Source of the DNA: Neoarius graeffei | Lineage: Eukaryota > Chordata > Actinopteri > Siluriformes > Ariidae | Length of the DNA: 64,000 bases | Direction: 5' to 3' | Assembly (NCBI RefSeq): GCF_027579695.1 | Contig: NC_083577.1 | Location: 30,041,698-30,105,697, forward strand | Part shown: positions 47,601-60,936 of the stretch, piece by piece | Layout of the letters: each line of letters begins with the position of its first letter | How positions within the stretch are numbered: position 1 is the first letter of the stretch | Position numbers and translations under genes: made by a program | Notes under the pieces: generated by a model | Told to the model about the DNA's origin: nothing | Databases searched by the model: none | The model's input: only the letters and a program-made list of their open reading frames with translations

Positions 47601-48040
47601 CTGTCCTCTGGACTCCATTGAGGAGGTGGATGAGAGGAGGATGTTAGCCAAGCTGACATCAATCATGGATAATCCCTCTCACCCCCTACATGAGGCTGTG
47701 GGGGCCTTAAGCAGCTCTTTTAGTAGTAGACTGCTACACCCATGGTGTAAGAAGGAGAGATACCTCAGGTCATTCATACCTACTGCTGTCAGACTGTATA
47801 ACACCCACAACTTCTAATGTAGCACCGATAACTTGTTTGTCGTTATATTTACACTACTTCACCACCACTATCTCTGCCATCTCTCATCAATGTAATTGAT
47901 ATGTCAATCTTTTTAATCTTTCATTTGTCTAATTTTTATTTCAGTTTTATTTGTTATCTGTTTGACAATTTCTTGCTACTGTAACACGTGAATTTCCCCG
48001 ATGTGGGATCAATAAAGTGAATCTAATCTAATATAAATGG
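44645..48040 (+). mobile_element. L2-like LINE, nearly full length, with frame breaks
   Basis: 44800-45738 encodes the AP-type endonuclease: MGNIRSLSNKMDEL, ETWLNE, GGGIAMFVNDRWC, YIPPVADA, ISGEFNH (the usual D is E here) and GRSDHNLV. 45909-46208 is the basic linker; 46260-46619, 46686-47012 and 47005-47817 are reverse transcriptase (KTRKAAGPDGINSRLLKDC, FAYRPGIGVDDAV, GAPQGTVLSPFLF, FSDDTAIVG) and the C-terminus (VCWGFGSSERDRKKLNKLVR). The 3' end is CCCCGATGTGGGATCAATAA with a short AATCT repeat. Stops or shifts at 45739, 46209, 46620 and 47010 break it, so it is inactive. Clade by resemblance; CR1/Rex1 is the alternative. Confidence 0.82.
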
Positions 48041-48439
48041 AAGATCTAACCTGTAGATGACAGAGATAGTGGCTTGCAAATCTGAACAGAGCAGACATAA
48101 AAGAGACCAGCTACAAATATGTACGAGTATGTGCAGATTCTTTCGTAAAGGATAAGTTTATATTTCTACCATTTATGTGAACCATAGACAAACTATATAT
48201 AAAGATGTGACATACTGTCAGTGAGATACATGTAAGCACGACTCCAATTTATAGTGCAGTTACAATTGCATAGCACAAAGCCCCAGTAAAATGTAGGTAG
48301 TTGAGCTCGGTAAAATGTTGCCTTCGAAGATGTCAAGGTTGTTTTTTTTTTGTTTGTGTTTTCTGTAACATTTGCCCACATCAGGAACCTATTAGAGACT
48401 TACAGTAAACTTGCGCTAAAAAGTAAATTATAGTGTACG

Positions 48440-48652
48440 TCAGTTGGTACCAGTGATGAAGCTAGTAGTTAACATCTGGTAATTCACGATGTCTGTGTAA
48501 TTCACACTTGGTGACATCCGTACATCGTCTTCATACTCTACAACATTGCTGTACGGATCCACCCCTGACCATTCTTTTATCTTTTCCCTGTATCTGACCT
48601 TGTCACTATTACTCAATTCATGATATATTTGCGAATAATTATGTTTTGCCAA
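48440..48652 (-). CDS. Short exon-like ORF resembling the N-terminus of fish YqaJ/SWIM-type transposon proteins
   Basis: 71 codons from ATG at 48652. YSQIYHELSNSDKVRYREKI is followed by GVDPYSNVVEYEDDVRM and then SVNYTDIVNYQ. The block 'DPY ... YTDIVNY' resembles 'DPYxxP ... LPxVTYPDIVNYL' in repeated fish proteins that carry SWIM and YqaJ nuclease domains. No further exon is visible downstream on that strand before the LINE. It is probably a stray exon. Recognition is from memory and weak. Confidence 0.35.
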   Translation of the reverse strand: MAKHNYSQIYHELSNSDKVRYREKIKEWSGVDPYSNVVEYEDDVRMSPSVNYTDIVNYQMLTTSFITGTN

Positions 48653-48779
48653 TGTACTCTCCTAGGTCGCCATGGATGTTATACCACAAAGATGGTGGAC
48701 ACAACAAAATCAGAGAGCATCACGGGAGATTCATGATGTAAGTGCAAACAGTCTGTAAGGTCTGTGTGTCGTGGAAACT

Positions 48780-49165
48780 CCATCCATCCATCCATCCATC
48801 CATCCATCCATCCATCCATCCATTGTCTGTAGCTGCTTATCCTATACAGGGTCATAGGCAAGCTGGAGCCTATCCCAGCTGACTGTGGGTCAGAAGCGGA
48901 GTACACAAGTCGCCAGATCATCGTAGGGCTGACACATAGAGACAAACAACCATTCACACCTGCAGTCAATTTCGAGCCACCAATTAGCCTAACCTGCATA
49001 TCTTTGGACTGTGGGGGAAACCGGAGCACCCAGAGGAAACCCACACAGACACGGAGAGAACATGTAAACTCCACACAGAAAGGCCCCCCTTCAGCTGCTG
49101 GGCTCAAACCCAGGACCTCCTTGCTGTGAGGTGACAGTGCTAACCACGACACCACCATGTCACCC
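48780..49165 (-). mobile_element. tRNA-headed SINE (family A), copy 9, diverged
   Basis: The (CATC)n tail at 48780-48825 is followed by a diverged SINE body, and the head ends at CCACCATGTCACCC. A repeat of GGAAACTC flanks it (48773 and about 49171). Confidence 0.8.
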
Positions 49166-49589
49166 ATCATGGAAACTCTCAAAACCTAAACTCTCTGAGC
49201 AAAAATGATTCAAAGTCCAAGAGGTTACAGAAAAGTTTAGACTTTTATTAAATCAAATAATAAAAGCTGAGTTTGGTCTGCAGAGTGAACCAACTCAAAA
49301 TCACAAAGTTCTCATTTTATACAGTTTCAAAAAAAACACAGTGTATACAAATAATCTCACTGCTTAACATGTCACAACATACCACTTCAGCATTTTCTAA
49401 TGGGCATTACAACTCATGCTTCTCATATTTTGTATCAACTGAGCCAAATTTTCCAGTCTGAATGGTCAATTCAGGAAGAATCAAAACATATGATAAGAAG
49501 TGGTACATCATGAAAAACACAGCATTCAGAGTGTACAATACATGATTCAAAATGACGGGAGTCAAATTAGGTTGAGGATTGATAAGAAG

Positions 49590-49996
49590 AAGACGAAGCC
49601 TTTATTTGTCACATGTACACTCAAGCACAGTGAAATTCCTCTCTGCATTTAACCCATCTGAAGTTGTGAACGCACACATGCACACACAAGTGAGCAATGA
49701 GCACACACACATACCCAGAGCAGTGGTCAGCTATGCTACAGCGCCCGGGGAGCAGTTGGGGGGTGGGTGTCTTGCTCAAAGGCACTTCAGCCCAAACTCA
49801 GGCCATGGCTGCCCCATGTTAACCTAACCGCATGTATTTGGACTTTGGGGGAAACTGGAGCACCCGGAGGAAATCCATGCAAACACGGGGAGAACATCCA
49901 AACTCCACACAGAAAGGCCTCCGTTTGCCACTGGGCTCAAACCCAGAACCTTCTTGTTGTGAGCTGACAGTGCTAACCACTACACCACCATGCTAC
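49590..49996 (-). mobile_element. tRNA-headed SINE (family B), copy 3
   Basis: Tail GCCTTTATTTGTCACATGT at the left, then a CA-rich stretch, a middle domain shared with family A, and head ACTACACCACCATG at the right. Confidence 0.85.
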
Positions 49997-50539
49997 AGGC
50001 TGCAGGTACAGTACAAACGAACACAAAACTCAGGGCCTTGACCAGTCTACCACACCATAGGATAAAAAAAAAAGAAAATGCATATTGCAGCTTGTAACAA
50101 TACCCAATTCAGAATAATTTGATAAAATGCATCCGATTGGCATGCAAAACACTCCAGAATGAACAATTGCTTTACTCAACATGGTCTCAGCTCACTCATT
50201 CCAACAAATGATAACACTGCAGGTGCTGGAGTTAGAATAATACACTTTTTGAATAGGCCTATGATTTAACAGAAAACAACCTGCAGTATAAACAATCTCA
50301 ATGTCTTACTGTATTTTACTGTAATTATGATCTTTCATAAATCAATTTATTATTACTTTTAATTGAATCAACTTCATTTACTCTTTCCTGAAAATCAACA
50401 TACTTGGCTTTTAATTAACATATAATCATAAAACACAACTGCTTTTGTGATTACATCATGGTGTGTGTGGTTACATATGAATCAAAATACAATCATCATA
50501 AACCAAATTATTGTTTATATGATGACATCAAGGCATGTG
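49997..50539. other. No feature seen
   Basis: AT-rich DNA between a SINE and the chromovirus fossil. No open frame or repeat recognised. Confidence 0.4.
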
Positions 50540-52410
50540 TGTATGGTTACATACCGTAGATGCCTCAGAAACAGGAGTAGGAGCCATCCTGTCCCAGCAG
50601 TTCGGGGAAAAACATAAGTTACACCTGGTGGCCTTCTTCTCAAAGAAATTGATGCCCGCCGAGAGGAACTATGATGTAGGAAATCGCGAGCTGTTGGCCA
50701 TCAAGTTAGCCCTCGAGGAATGGCAACACTGGTTGGAAGGGGCCACCACCTGTTTGTTATCCTTACTGACAATAAAAATTTAGAGTATCTCAAGAAGGCC
50801 AAGAGGTTGAATACACGTCAGGCCATTTCTCCATAATTTCTCCATCTCCTTCCATCCAGGTTCCAAGAACACCAAAGCGGATGCCCTATCCCCGGCAGTG
50901 GAACCTTCTCCCAAGGACACAGAACCGCAACCCATCATTCCATCACAGCACTTCGTGCAATCCACCACATGGAATTTAGACAACAAAATCCATAAGTCAC
51001 AACCACAGACCTTACCAAGTCACTTCCCACCTGATCTTCTCTTCGTGCCAACGCACCTATGCAGCAAACTCATCACCTGGGTGAATGCATCTCCTGCCAC
51101 TGGTCACCCAAACAGTCAACATGCCTACCAGATGTTGAAGAACAGGTACTGGTGGGACGACATGCTCTCAGAAATAAACCAGTTCATCTCTTACTGTTCC
51201 GACTGTGCTCAGGCCAAGGTTCCACAATCTCCTCCCACTGACAAGCTATGTCCTCTACCTATCCTGCAGTGACCCTGGTCACACCTTGCGATCGATTTCA
51301 TCACGGACCTCCCTTCCTCACAGAACAATACCACCATCATGGTGACCATTGATCATTTCTCGAAAGCCTTGAAGCCCATTCCTCTACCTGGTATCCCTAT
51401 GGCCGCTCAGACAGCAGAGCTACTGTTCCAGCAGGTCCTCAGGTATTACGGCATTCCAGAAGACATCATCAGTGATAGAAGACTGCAATTCATTTCTAAG
51501 TTCTGGTCCAGCTTTATGGAGAGGTTGGGAGTGTCCATAAGCCTTACCTCCAGCTACCATCCTCAATCCAATGGACAAGTAGAAGGAGCTAACCAAGAAA
51601 TCGGCTGCTTTCTACAGATCTAATGTATGCACAATCAGGGGGACTGGGCACATTTCCTGCCATGGGCCAAGTATGCACAGAACTCACTAAAACATTCTGC
51701 CACTCAACTAACACCATTTCAGTGCATACTCAGCTACCAACCACCTTTGTTCCCCTGGGACAATGCACCCAGCCAGGTACTGGCCGTTGATGAATGGTTC
51801 AAGTGCAGTCAAGCCATTTGGGAGGAGGTTCATCAGCGGTTAGAAGTCGTCTGTGCCAAGTACAAGACATATGCCAATAAACACAGAGGAGAGACTCCTA
51901 CTTGCCTTCCCGGCGACCGAGTATGGGTGGCCACAAAACATCTATGAGAGACCAACACCTGTAGAAAGCTCCAGCCACACTACATCGGGCCATTCAAAGT
52001 TCTCCAATGCAGCAACGAAGTCTCGTACCGCCTGGAACTTCCACCTCACAGCCGAGTGTCTCCCACATTCCAGGTCTCAAACCTCAAACCTGCCATCCCA
52101 GGGCCCCTTTCCAACAATACACCTACCCAAGAACACCCCTCTTTGAATCTGGAAGGGGAACCCATCTACCAGTACAACAAGATCCTCGACTCCAGATAAA
52201 GAGGAGCCCAGATCGAGTACCTGGTGGACTGGGAAGGGTACAGGCCAGAAGAACAAAGTTGGGTCAAGTCTAAGGACGTAATTGACCCCCTTCTGAAACA
52301 GGACTTCCATGCACAGCACCCCAAAAAGCCAGCACCCAGAGGTAGAGGACATCCCCCAAAGAGTGTAGCTCCCAGAGGTAGCTCCTCGGGGGAGAGGCTC
52401 TGTCAATAAA
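50540..52410 (+). mobile_element. Fossil Ty3/gypsy chromovirus, 3' half of pol
   Basis: Parts in order: RNase H (about 50545-50790; [14 protein letters not shown]), integrase zinc finger (about 51030-51230; GHPNSQHAYQMLKNRYWW and CSDCAQAK), integrase core (about 51290-51620; [15 protein letters not shown] and [17 protein letters not shown]), integrase C-terminal region (51627-51947) and a chromodomain (about 52190-52290; [13 protein letters not shown]). The 5' half (gag, protease, most of RT) is absent. It is broken, with roughly half a dozen breaks, and clearly old. The chromodomain puts it among vertebrate chromoviruses. Confidence 0.85.
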
Positions 52411-52860
52411 CCCGCTGAAGACGAGCAAACTACAATCATGGACAAATCGGACTACAACTCCCAGCACACACAGCGCCCTCTATCTCCTGCCTACTGAATC
52501 ACAGATGACTCACATTTCCACAATCACCTGTCTCTCGAGATAAACCCCAGTCTCACACTCATCCATTGTGAAGTATCATCCTGAAATTTCAGTTCATACC
52601 AAGCCTTGTATCTTTCTGACTGCTTTACTGCCTTCTGACCCTCGCTTTGTTCTTCCTCGTTTTTCTTGCTCTTTGTTTTATCCTCGTAAGACCGTTTGCC
52701 AGTTGCCTGATGCACGCTAGCTTACTGACTACGATTCCTGTCTCTCGATTTGGCTTGGTTTTCTCTTTGAAAGCTGTCTTCCACTGCACATACATCTGTA
52801 CGTGCAGCGGAAGATGTATGTGCAGCAGTAGTTGATTATTGTTTGCTTTGAATAATATTT
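52411..52860 (+). repeat. Possible LTR-side remnant of the chromovirus
   Basis: Directly follows the chromodomain region. It contains GACTACAACTCCCAGCACAC, a phrase found in fish gypsy LTRs, and T/C-rich runs. With no second copy in the window, its limits cannot be set. Confidence 0.35.
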
Positions 52861-54410
52861 GTGTCATTTGAAAGTCCACCAGATCTGCAAATTTCAGTAT
52901 TCCTGACTGTAAGAATAATGTATTTGTACAATCCCAGTAACCAGCCTTGTGTATAATCCTTATTGCTCTTTTTTGGAGAATGAATCATGAATGTATTGTA
53001 TTTTTGTAATTATTGCCCCATACCTCTGCACAGTAACTTGAATAAGGTGAAACCATGGAGCAGTAAAGAATCTGGAGTGAATTGTGATCTAGAAACTGTT
53101 TGACTTTGTTTAACATTGCAATACTTCTTGATACTTTGGATTGCATGATTTTTTATGTGGTTTCCAGCTGAGTTTTTCATCAATAGTTGTTCCAAGAAAT
53201 TTGATTTCCTTAACTCTTTCTATAATAACCTCATCTATTTGAATATTTATTTGTGTGTTTTTGTTTTGTTGTTACCAAATAATATTACTTTGGATTTGTT
53301 CAAGTTTAATGATAATTTGTTACTGATGAACCATATTATTAATTTACTTACAGTATTTCTGTTGTGATCTCCTGCAATAGTTCCATTAAATTATCACCAG
53401 AAAAGAGGATATTTGTATTGCCATCAAACAAGACAAGCTTCATTACTTTAGATACACTACATATGTCATTGATATATAGTATAAAAAACTTTGGTCCGAA
53501 CACTGACCCCTGGGGGACACCACAAGTTATGTCCAAACATGAGGAAGAGCAATCTCCCAGCTTCACAAACTGTCTCCTGTTGCTTAAGTAGCTTTTAACC
53601 CAGTTTAAAACTATCCCCTTATGCCATATCTTTCCAGTTTTTTATTAATATGTCATGATTTATTGTATAAAATGCCTTCCTTAAATCAATGAATATTCCA
53701 ACTGCATGTTTTTTCTGCTCTATGGAATTGGTGATTTCTTCAACTAATTCTATTAAAGCCAGTGATGTTGATCTATATGCTCTAAATCCATATTGACTGT
53801 CACTAAGTAGTTTGTTTGTCAATGAATTTATCCAATCGGTTATTAAAAAGTTCTTTGAGAATTTTGGAGAATTGCGGAAGTAGTGAGACAGGTCTGTAGT
53901 TTGTGAAGTGATGTTTGCTCCCAGATTTGTACAGAGAAATGACTTTTTTGCTGTTTTCATTCTGTTTGGAAATGTACTGGTTAGAAATGACAAATTACAT
54001 ATATATGTGAACGGTTTGGATATTCCATCAATAACATTTTTCAATATCATCATGTCAATGTCATCACAGTCAGTAGATTTTTTTTGTTTATACATTTCCC
54101 AACAAGATCAACAATTTCTTTTTCTTCCACTGCTGTGAGGAACATTGAAAAAGGATTATTATCTATCAAATTGCCCAGATGTTCCTGGATCTGGGATTTG
54201 TTCTGCTAAGACCGGTCCTACATTTACAAAGTAATGGTTGAAGCTATTAACTACCACATCCAAATTATATTCATCTTTGTCATTATTAAGAAAGTACCTT
54301 GGATAATTATGTCTTTTTTTATAACTTATTTTTAATTGAAATTTTCTTTCAACAAATACAGTGTCAGGTTTTAAACACTTCACAAAGCAATTATTCTCAC
54401 ATCAGTGTCC
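52860..54410 (-). mobile_element. LINE fragment (Jockey-superfamily type) with reverse transcriptase
   Basis: Minus-strand pieces: 54383-54159 (linker region with FNHYFVNVGP), 54095-53619 (RT start: DDIDMMILKNVIDGISKPFT, LLSDSQYGFRAYRSTSLALI and GIFIDLRKAFYTINHDIL) and 53566-53348 (ITCGVPQGSVFGPKFFILYI; the catalytic box reads VLFDGNTN in place of an ADD form). Frame breaks between all three. 5' truncated, with no endonuclease. It abuts the L1 at about 54410. Confidence 0.75.
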
Positions 54411-56871
54411 TTATTGTCCAGTGGTGGTGCCCTCTTGCTGTGTCCTATAATCTGTCAATTTCTCCAATTTTTCCTGGAATTGTGTCTCTTGTAATCGTAG
54501 TTTGTGTAATTTTTTCCATTACAAATAATTCTTCCACAATGCACACCCACTGCTCCACTGTCGGTGGTTCTGCTCTATACCATAACCTTGTTATTGCTTT
54601 TTTATTTGCTGATAGCAGAACTTTAACAAGATACTCATCCTCTTTTTGTATTATATCTTGTGTCAAATTTCCCAAATAAAGTATCTTACAAGATTTGGGT
54701 ATCTCATATCCTATTTTTCTTAAACCCCACCATATTTTATCCCAATATCCTATTATCTTTTGGCAAGACCAGAAAATATGGGCTACATCCATGTGTCCAC
54801 ATAGCCTCCAGCATGGATGTTGGTTACATTCAGTTTCCTTCCTAATGTTTGGAGTTATAAAAAATCTGACTACATTTTTCCAATTAAATTCTCTCCAGAT
54901 CCTGGAGCTAGTGGCCGTGCACTGTGTTTTACAAATATTAAACCATTCCTCCTCAGTTATCTGTTTCTTCAACTCTTTTCCCCATTTTTCTTTGATATAA
55001 AGAGAGGAATTCTTCCTACATGACAACAAACCTTTGTAAAGGGCTGAGATTACTTTACATTGTTTCCCTCATAAGCTTTCAAAAACACATCAATAACTTC
55101 ATTGTCAGTGTCAGTTTTTATCTCCTTATCATAATAATCCCTTATTCGTCTATATCGATATTGATCATGTTCATCCAATCCAAATGTATCCCTTAACTTT
55201 TCAAAGCTCTGCAGCTTCCCCCATTCGACCATGGTACATATCGCTGTAATGCCTTTTTTTTTTACTCCAATGCTTAAACCCCTTATCATTCGTACCAGGT
55301 ACAAACCTCGAATCAAATGCAAACCAACTCAAAATTTTTATTTCTTTCTCCAATTTATGTCTTTCAACAACCTTGTTCCATATTTCTACTGTAGTTTTGG
55401 TTATTAAGTCCAATTGGTTACCTAACTTGCGGAATAATCCTTTGTGTGCAATTAAGTTTCATATTTCAATATCTTTTTGCCCTATTTCTATACTTTTCCA
55501 TCTTGCAACATACTCATCCTTGCACCAATATATCAGAGGTCTTATGTGTGCAGTGTAAAAGTATTCCCTAAGGCTTGGTAAAGCCAGACCTCCTTTGTCC
55601 TTTGGGAGCTGCAGAGTTTTGTATCTGATCCTGGGTTTCTTTCCTCTCCATATAAACCTCGATATCCACTTATCCCATTCAATGAATTATTTTTGTGGGA
55701 TCATCACTGGCAATGACTGGAACATATATAAAAGCCTTGGTAGAATGTTTATCTTAATTATTTCTATCCTTGAGCTAAAGTCTAAACTAGTTACTGACCA
55801 TCTCTCCAAGTCCCTCCTAATTTCTTGATTTAGTTTTGTGTAATTCACATCATAAAGCTTGTTTAATCCTTTTGTGACATTTACCCCTAAATATTTTATT
55901 GATTTAGCATTCCACTTGAGCTTATAAGTTTCCTTTATCTCTTGAGATGGAGAATAATTTATTGACAAAAATCTGTGTTTTTGTGACATTAATTTTGTAT
56001 CCTGAGTAGAATCCATAGTTCTCTAATAGTCTCATAATTTTTGGAAAACCTTCATTAGGTTGTTTTAGGAAGATTAATACATCATCCGCGAACAACCCTA
56101 TCGTGTTCCTCCTGTCCTATTGTCACCCCTTTAATTTCTTCCTCCTGCCTAATCATCTGAGCGAATGGTTCGACAAACAGCGCGAAGAGACTTGGTGAGA
56201 GGCAACGACCCTGCCTCATTCCCCTTTCCAGATTGAATCGATTTGTCAAATTACCATTTATTTTGATCCTTGCCATTGGTTCCTGATATATTGACCTAAT
56301 ACAGTTCACAGAATCCTCATTAAATCCTAATTTTTCCAATACCTTATACAGAAATACCCAATTCACGCTATCGAAAGCCTTTTCCGCATCTATGCTTACC
56401 AGAATTACACTTTCTCCCTTCTTTTGTACCTTTTCAATGATATGTAGACTCCTTATGTTATCTTGCATTTGCCTTTCTCTAATAAAGCCGGTCTGATCCT
56501 CATTGATCAAATCCTGCATAAATGTCTCTAACCTCTTAGCTATAATAGAGGTGTAGAGTTTATAATCCACATTTAAAATTGATATTGGTCTGTAATTACA
56601 ACAGTATTCTTTATCTTTACCCTCCTTTGGAATGATGGAAATAATAGCCTCTTTCCATTAGGGAGGGATCCTGCCTTTCTTGAGACTAAAATGAGTCACA
56701 TAATAGTGGGGTTAACTCCCCTTTAAATGTTTTATAAAAGGAGGCATCTAATCCATCAGCCCCTGGTGATTTCCCCGATTTAGCCCGACTAATTGCCTTT
56801 TCTATCTCTTCCACAGTTATTTTTGAAGTCAACATCGCATTCTGTTTTGTACCAATTGTTGGCAAATCTAA

Positions 56872-57554
56872 TGGCCCTTTTCCACTACCCTTTTTCAGCT
56901 CACTTCAGCTCGCTTCAGCTCACTTCAGCCCGACACGGCTCGTGTTTCGACTACCAAAAACCAGCACGACTCAGCTCGCTTCAGCCCTGCTTAGCCCCTA
57001 AAACTCGCACCGTTTTGGAGTAGGGCTGAAGCGAGCCAAACTGAGCCGAGTGAGGCTGGAGGCGTGAGCAGACACTCCCCTGTGCACTGATTGGTGAGGA
57101 GGAGTGTCCTCACACGCCCCGCGAGCGCGCTGGGATCTGTAAACACCGCAAACCCGGAAGAAGAATAATTACGAATTACGAGAATTTCTGAAGCCTTATG
57201 CGCCTCGCCTCATCTATACGCTCTTGCCAGTATCTGTCCGCGTTGTCGGTGACAACAAGCCACAGCACCAAGACCAGCAACACTAACGACTCCATGTCCT
57301 CCATGTTTATTGTTTACTATCCGGGTTGTGAGACTACCGCTTAAAAGCTCACTGATGTCACTGTTTGTGCCGCTTAACAACATCACCTGACGTCCACCCA
57401 CTTTCGCTAACTCCACCCAATGTGTCCACCTACTTCCAGCCAGCACGGTTCAGCGCGGTTGTAGTCGAAATGCAACTCCAACAGCCCCGCTCAGCCCGAC
57501 TCAGCACGGCACGGCTCAGCCCGACTCAGCCGCGTTTGTAGTGGAAAAGCGGCA
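56872..57554. mobile_element. PIF/Harbinger-type MITE inside the L1
   Basis: Ends are TGGCCCTTTTCCACTAC and GTAGTGGAAAAGCGGCA. The 3-bp target duplication TAA lies at 56869-56871 and 57555-57557. Subterminal GCTCAGCCCGACTC-type words are repeated at both ends in opposite orientation. TWA targets are the Harbinger signature. It is non-autonomous; the open frame at 57210-57446 is not coding. Confidence 0.85.
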
Positions 57555-57891
57555 TAATTGGTCTAAAAATTCCCTTAAGTCCTCTTCACCCACTGAGGTA
57601 GGCTGTGTATACAATTTACTGTAATATTCCTCAAATATTTTTTCTATTTCTTCTGGTTCATATAGGATTTTATTAGTTGAAGGGTCTCTTATTTTATGTA
57701 TATTATTTAATGCTTGCTGTATCTTTATACGTCTAGCAATACTTTTAGTGGCTTTAGATCCCCCCTCATAGTAAGTTTGTTTCATAAACCTAGCTTTCCT
57801 TTCCACCTCTTCCAACAGGATATCATCTACTTTTTTCCTAACTTCTTTAACCTGGTTAAGTATTACTGGATCTTTTGTCTGTTTATGCTGG

Positions 57892-58200
57892 TGTAACGGT
57901 TCGGTGTTGGTGGGTGGAGCACAGAGGACGGCAGGACAGAGATAAGGTTTGACAGACTGTTTTATTTCTACACTTTTCAGCATAACAATCGATGTGTACT
58001 TTGCAGACACACACGCTCAGCGTCTGGGTCAGGAAGAGCTCCCTTCCGCTCTCGCTCTCCCTCCTTATATAGGGCGCGGTCACTGGGAAGACACACAAAC
58101 ACAGGTTAATTGCTCTCAGGTGTAGTGATTCTGCCACTTACCTTCCCTGACTTCGCCCTCCTGTCACAGACCGGCGCTTGACCACGCCCCCGCTGCCACA
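57892..58200 (-). repeat. 3' LTR of the Gmr1-like element
   Basis: 309 bp, TGTAACGG ... GCTGCCACA on the plus strand. It contains a TATATAGG-like motif near 58066-58073, probably a TATA box. Confidence 0.92.
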
Positions 58201-59577
58201 TACCCCCACCGCCCGATTCAGGCCGGGTGGCCATCCGGCCTGCAGCCGACTCCCCCCCCCCTTGACGGGAGAGGAAGTCCGCCATGACCATCTGTGCCCC
58301 CGGCCTGTGGACCACCTTGAAATTGAAGGGTTGGAGCCCAGATACCAATGGGTGATCCGCGCGTTGGCATCTTTCATGCGGTGGAGCCACTGGAGGGGCA
58401 TGTGGTCCGAACAGAGGGTGAAAGGGCGCCCCAGCAGGTAGTACTGGAGGGCGAGAACCACCCACTTGATGGCCAGACACTCTTTCTCTATGGTGCTGTA
58501 GCGCCCCTCACGCACCAACAGCTTTCTGCTGATATACAGGACAGAGCCGTCCTCCCCCTCCCCCTCCTGGGACAAAACCACCCCCAGCCCTCTGTCCGAC
58601 GCATCGGTCTGCAACATAAAGGGGAGAGAAAAGTCAGGGAAGTGTAGAAGTGGCCCTCCACACAGTGCAGCCTTTACCCCAGAAAAAGCCCGCTGGCATT
58701 GCTTCGTCCACTGGACTGGATCTGGTGCCCCCTTTTTAGTGAGATCAGCCAGCGGGCTGGTGACGTCCGAATAATTAGGTATAAACCTACAATAATAGCC
58801 AGCCAGCCCCAGGAACTGTCTCACCCCCTTTTTGGTCTTGGGCCTCGGGCAGGCCGCAATTGCTGCGGTCTTGTCAATTTGGGGACGCACCTGCCCGTTG
58901 CCCAAGTAGAAGCCCAGATACCGTACTTCCACCAGCCCAATCGCACACTTCTTTGGGTTGGCTGTGAGACCCGCTCGCCTCAGCGACCTAAGGACGGCCC
59001 TTAGGTGTTCAAGGTGCCTCGGACAGTCATTACTATATATGATAATGTCGTCGAGATAGGCGGCCGCATAGGTGGCGTGGGGGTGGAGGACCCTGTCCAT
59101 CAGCCGCTGAAACATAGCGGGCGCCCCAAACAGCCCAAACGGAAGTGTGACGAATTGGTGTAAACCAAACAGTGTGGAAAAGGCCGTTTTTTCTCGGGAT
59201 AGTGGAGTCAAGGGGATCTGCCAATATCCCTTCGTCAAATCCAGTGTCGAATAAAAGCGAGCCGTGCCTAGTCGATCGAGCAGCTCGTCAATACGAGGCA
59301 TTGGGTACGTGTCGAATTTAGACACCGCATTGACTTTTCTATAGTCCACACCGAACCGGACCGACCCGTCGGCCTTGGGTACCAAGACCACCGGGCTGCT
59401 CCAGTCACTGTGGGAGTCCTCGATGATGCCCATTTCGAGCATGGTCTCAAGTTCTTCCCGAACCACCTTTTTTTTGTGTTCGGGTAGCCTGTAAGGGCGG
59501 CTACGCACTACCACCCCCGGGGGCATCTCTATGTGGTGCTCTATGAGGTTAGTGTGACCGGGCAGGAGCGAGAACAC
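58138..59577 (-). pseudogene. Reverse transcriptase and RNase H region (fossil)
   Basis: RT with SPVVLVPKADGSVRFGVDYR, TLDLTKGYWQIPL, LPFGLFGAPAMFQ and AYLDDIIIYS; RNase H with LQTDASDRGLGVVLSQ, SRKLL and CLAIKW. Located after the integrase, which is diagnostic for Gmr1-type elements. Confidence 0.9.
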
Positions 59578-60207
59578 ATCCTAAAACTCGGTCTGCAACT
59601 GGGCGACCTCCGTGAGTTGGGTCGGGGAGAGGTGGTCTCCACAGGGGACCGGAGAGGTACGTGATGCCAATGCCCCTTTTTGAACCTCCGGCCCCAGCTC
59701 CGCCTTCTCTGGAACCACCGACACCAACGCCACAGGGACCTCCTCCTTCCAGAGTGTAAGAAGATTGAGGTGGTAAATTTGTAGCGCCCCACCCCTGTCC
59801 GTTCACCTCACCTCATTGTCGACGTCCCCGACTCGCCGTGTGACCTCAAAGGGACTTTGCCACTTGGCGATCAATTTGGAGCTCAAAGTGGGCAACAGTA
59901 CGAGTACTTTATCTCCCTGGGTGAACTCCCTAAGGCGCATACCCTTGTTGTACAGGCGGGCTTGCCGTTCCTGGGCCTGCCGCAAATTCTCCTGGGTTAG
60001 GTGGGTGAGCGTGTGGAGTTTTGCGCGCAGGTCCATAAAGTATTGAATTTCATTCTTGCTTTGTGAAGGTCCCTCCTCCCAATTTTCCCGCAGCACGTCT
60101 AGGATGCCACGCGGCTTATGCCCATATAATAATTCGAATGGGGAGAACCCCGTGGAGGCTTGGGGAACCTCTCACACTGAGAACAACAAGGGCTTGAGCC
60201 ACTTATC

Positions 60208-60936
60208 TCAATTACGTGCGTTCTCACTTACGAATTTTTTAATGATATTTTTAAGGGTGCGGTTGAACCATTCTACTAAACCGTCCGTTTGTGGGTGATA
60301 CACACTGGTGCGGATTGGCTTAATCCCCAATAACCCATACAGTTCGCACAGTGTCCGTGACATAAATGTAGTGCCTTGATCAGTCAGAATCTCTTTCGGG
60401 ATTCCGACTCGGGAGATGACGCGGAAGAGTGCCTCTGCAATACTGCGTGCTGAGATATTGCGCAGAGGCACTGCTTCCGGGTATCGCGTTGAATAGTCCA
60501 CCAGAACTAATATAAAGCGGTACCCTCGTGCTGACCGATCTAATGGCCCGATGAGATCCATCCCAATTCTCTCAAACGGGGTCTCGATCAAAGGAAGAGG
60601 GCGCAAAGGCGCTTTTGGAATGGTCGCTGGATTTACTAACTGGCATTCGCGGCATGCCGTACACCACCTACGAACATTGCCGCGAATTCCCGGCCAATAG
60701 AATCGGGCCATTATTCGGGCTAGTGTCTTATCCTGCCCTAAGTGTCCAGCCATGGGATTAAAGTGAGCCGCCTGGAATACCAATTCCCGGCGGCTCTTTG
60801 GAATCAAAAGCTGCGTGACTCGCTCTTTAGTTTGAGTGTCCTGCGTCACTCGGTAGAATCTATCATTCATAATCGCAAAGTAGGGGAAGGATGGGGTGGC
60901 GTTCGGCTGGAGCGTTTGACCATCGATTACTCTCAC
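60208..60936 (-). pseudogene. Integrase region (fossil)
   Basis: HHCC zinc-binding part (HFNPMAGHLGQDKTL; CTACRECQ), core with DLIGPLDRS, LTDQGTTFMS and SVYHPQTDGLVEWFNR. A C-terminal stretch with FTQGDKVLVLLP lies at about 60096-59803. Confidence 0.88.

Noticed and set aside
50540-52410. Treating the chromovirus as a complete element
   Set aside because: The 5' half and paired LTRs are absent; it is an old fossil fragment.
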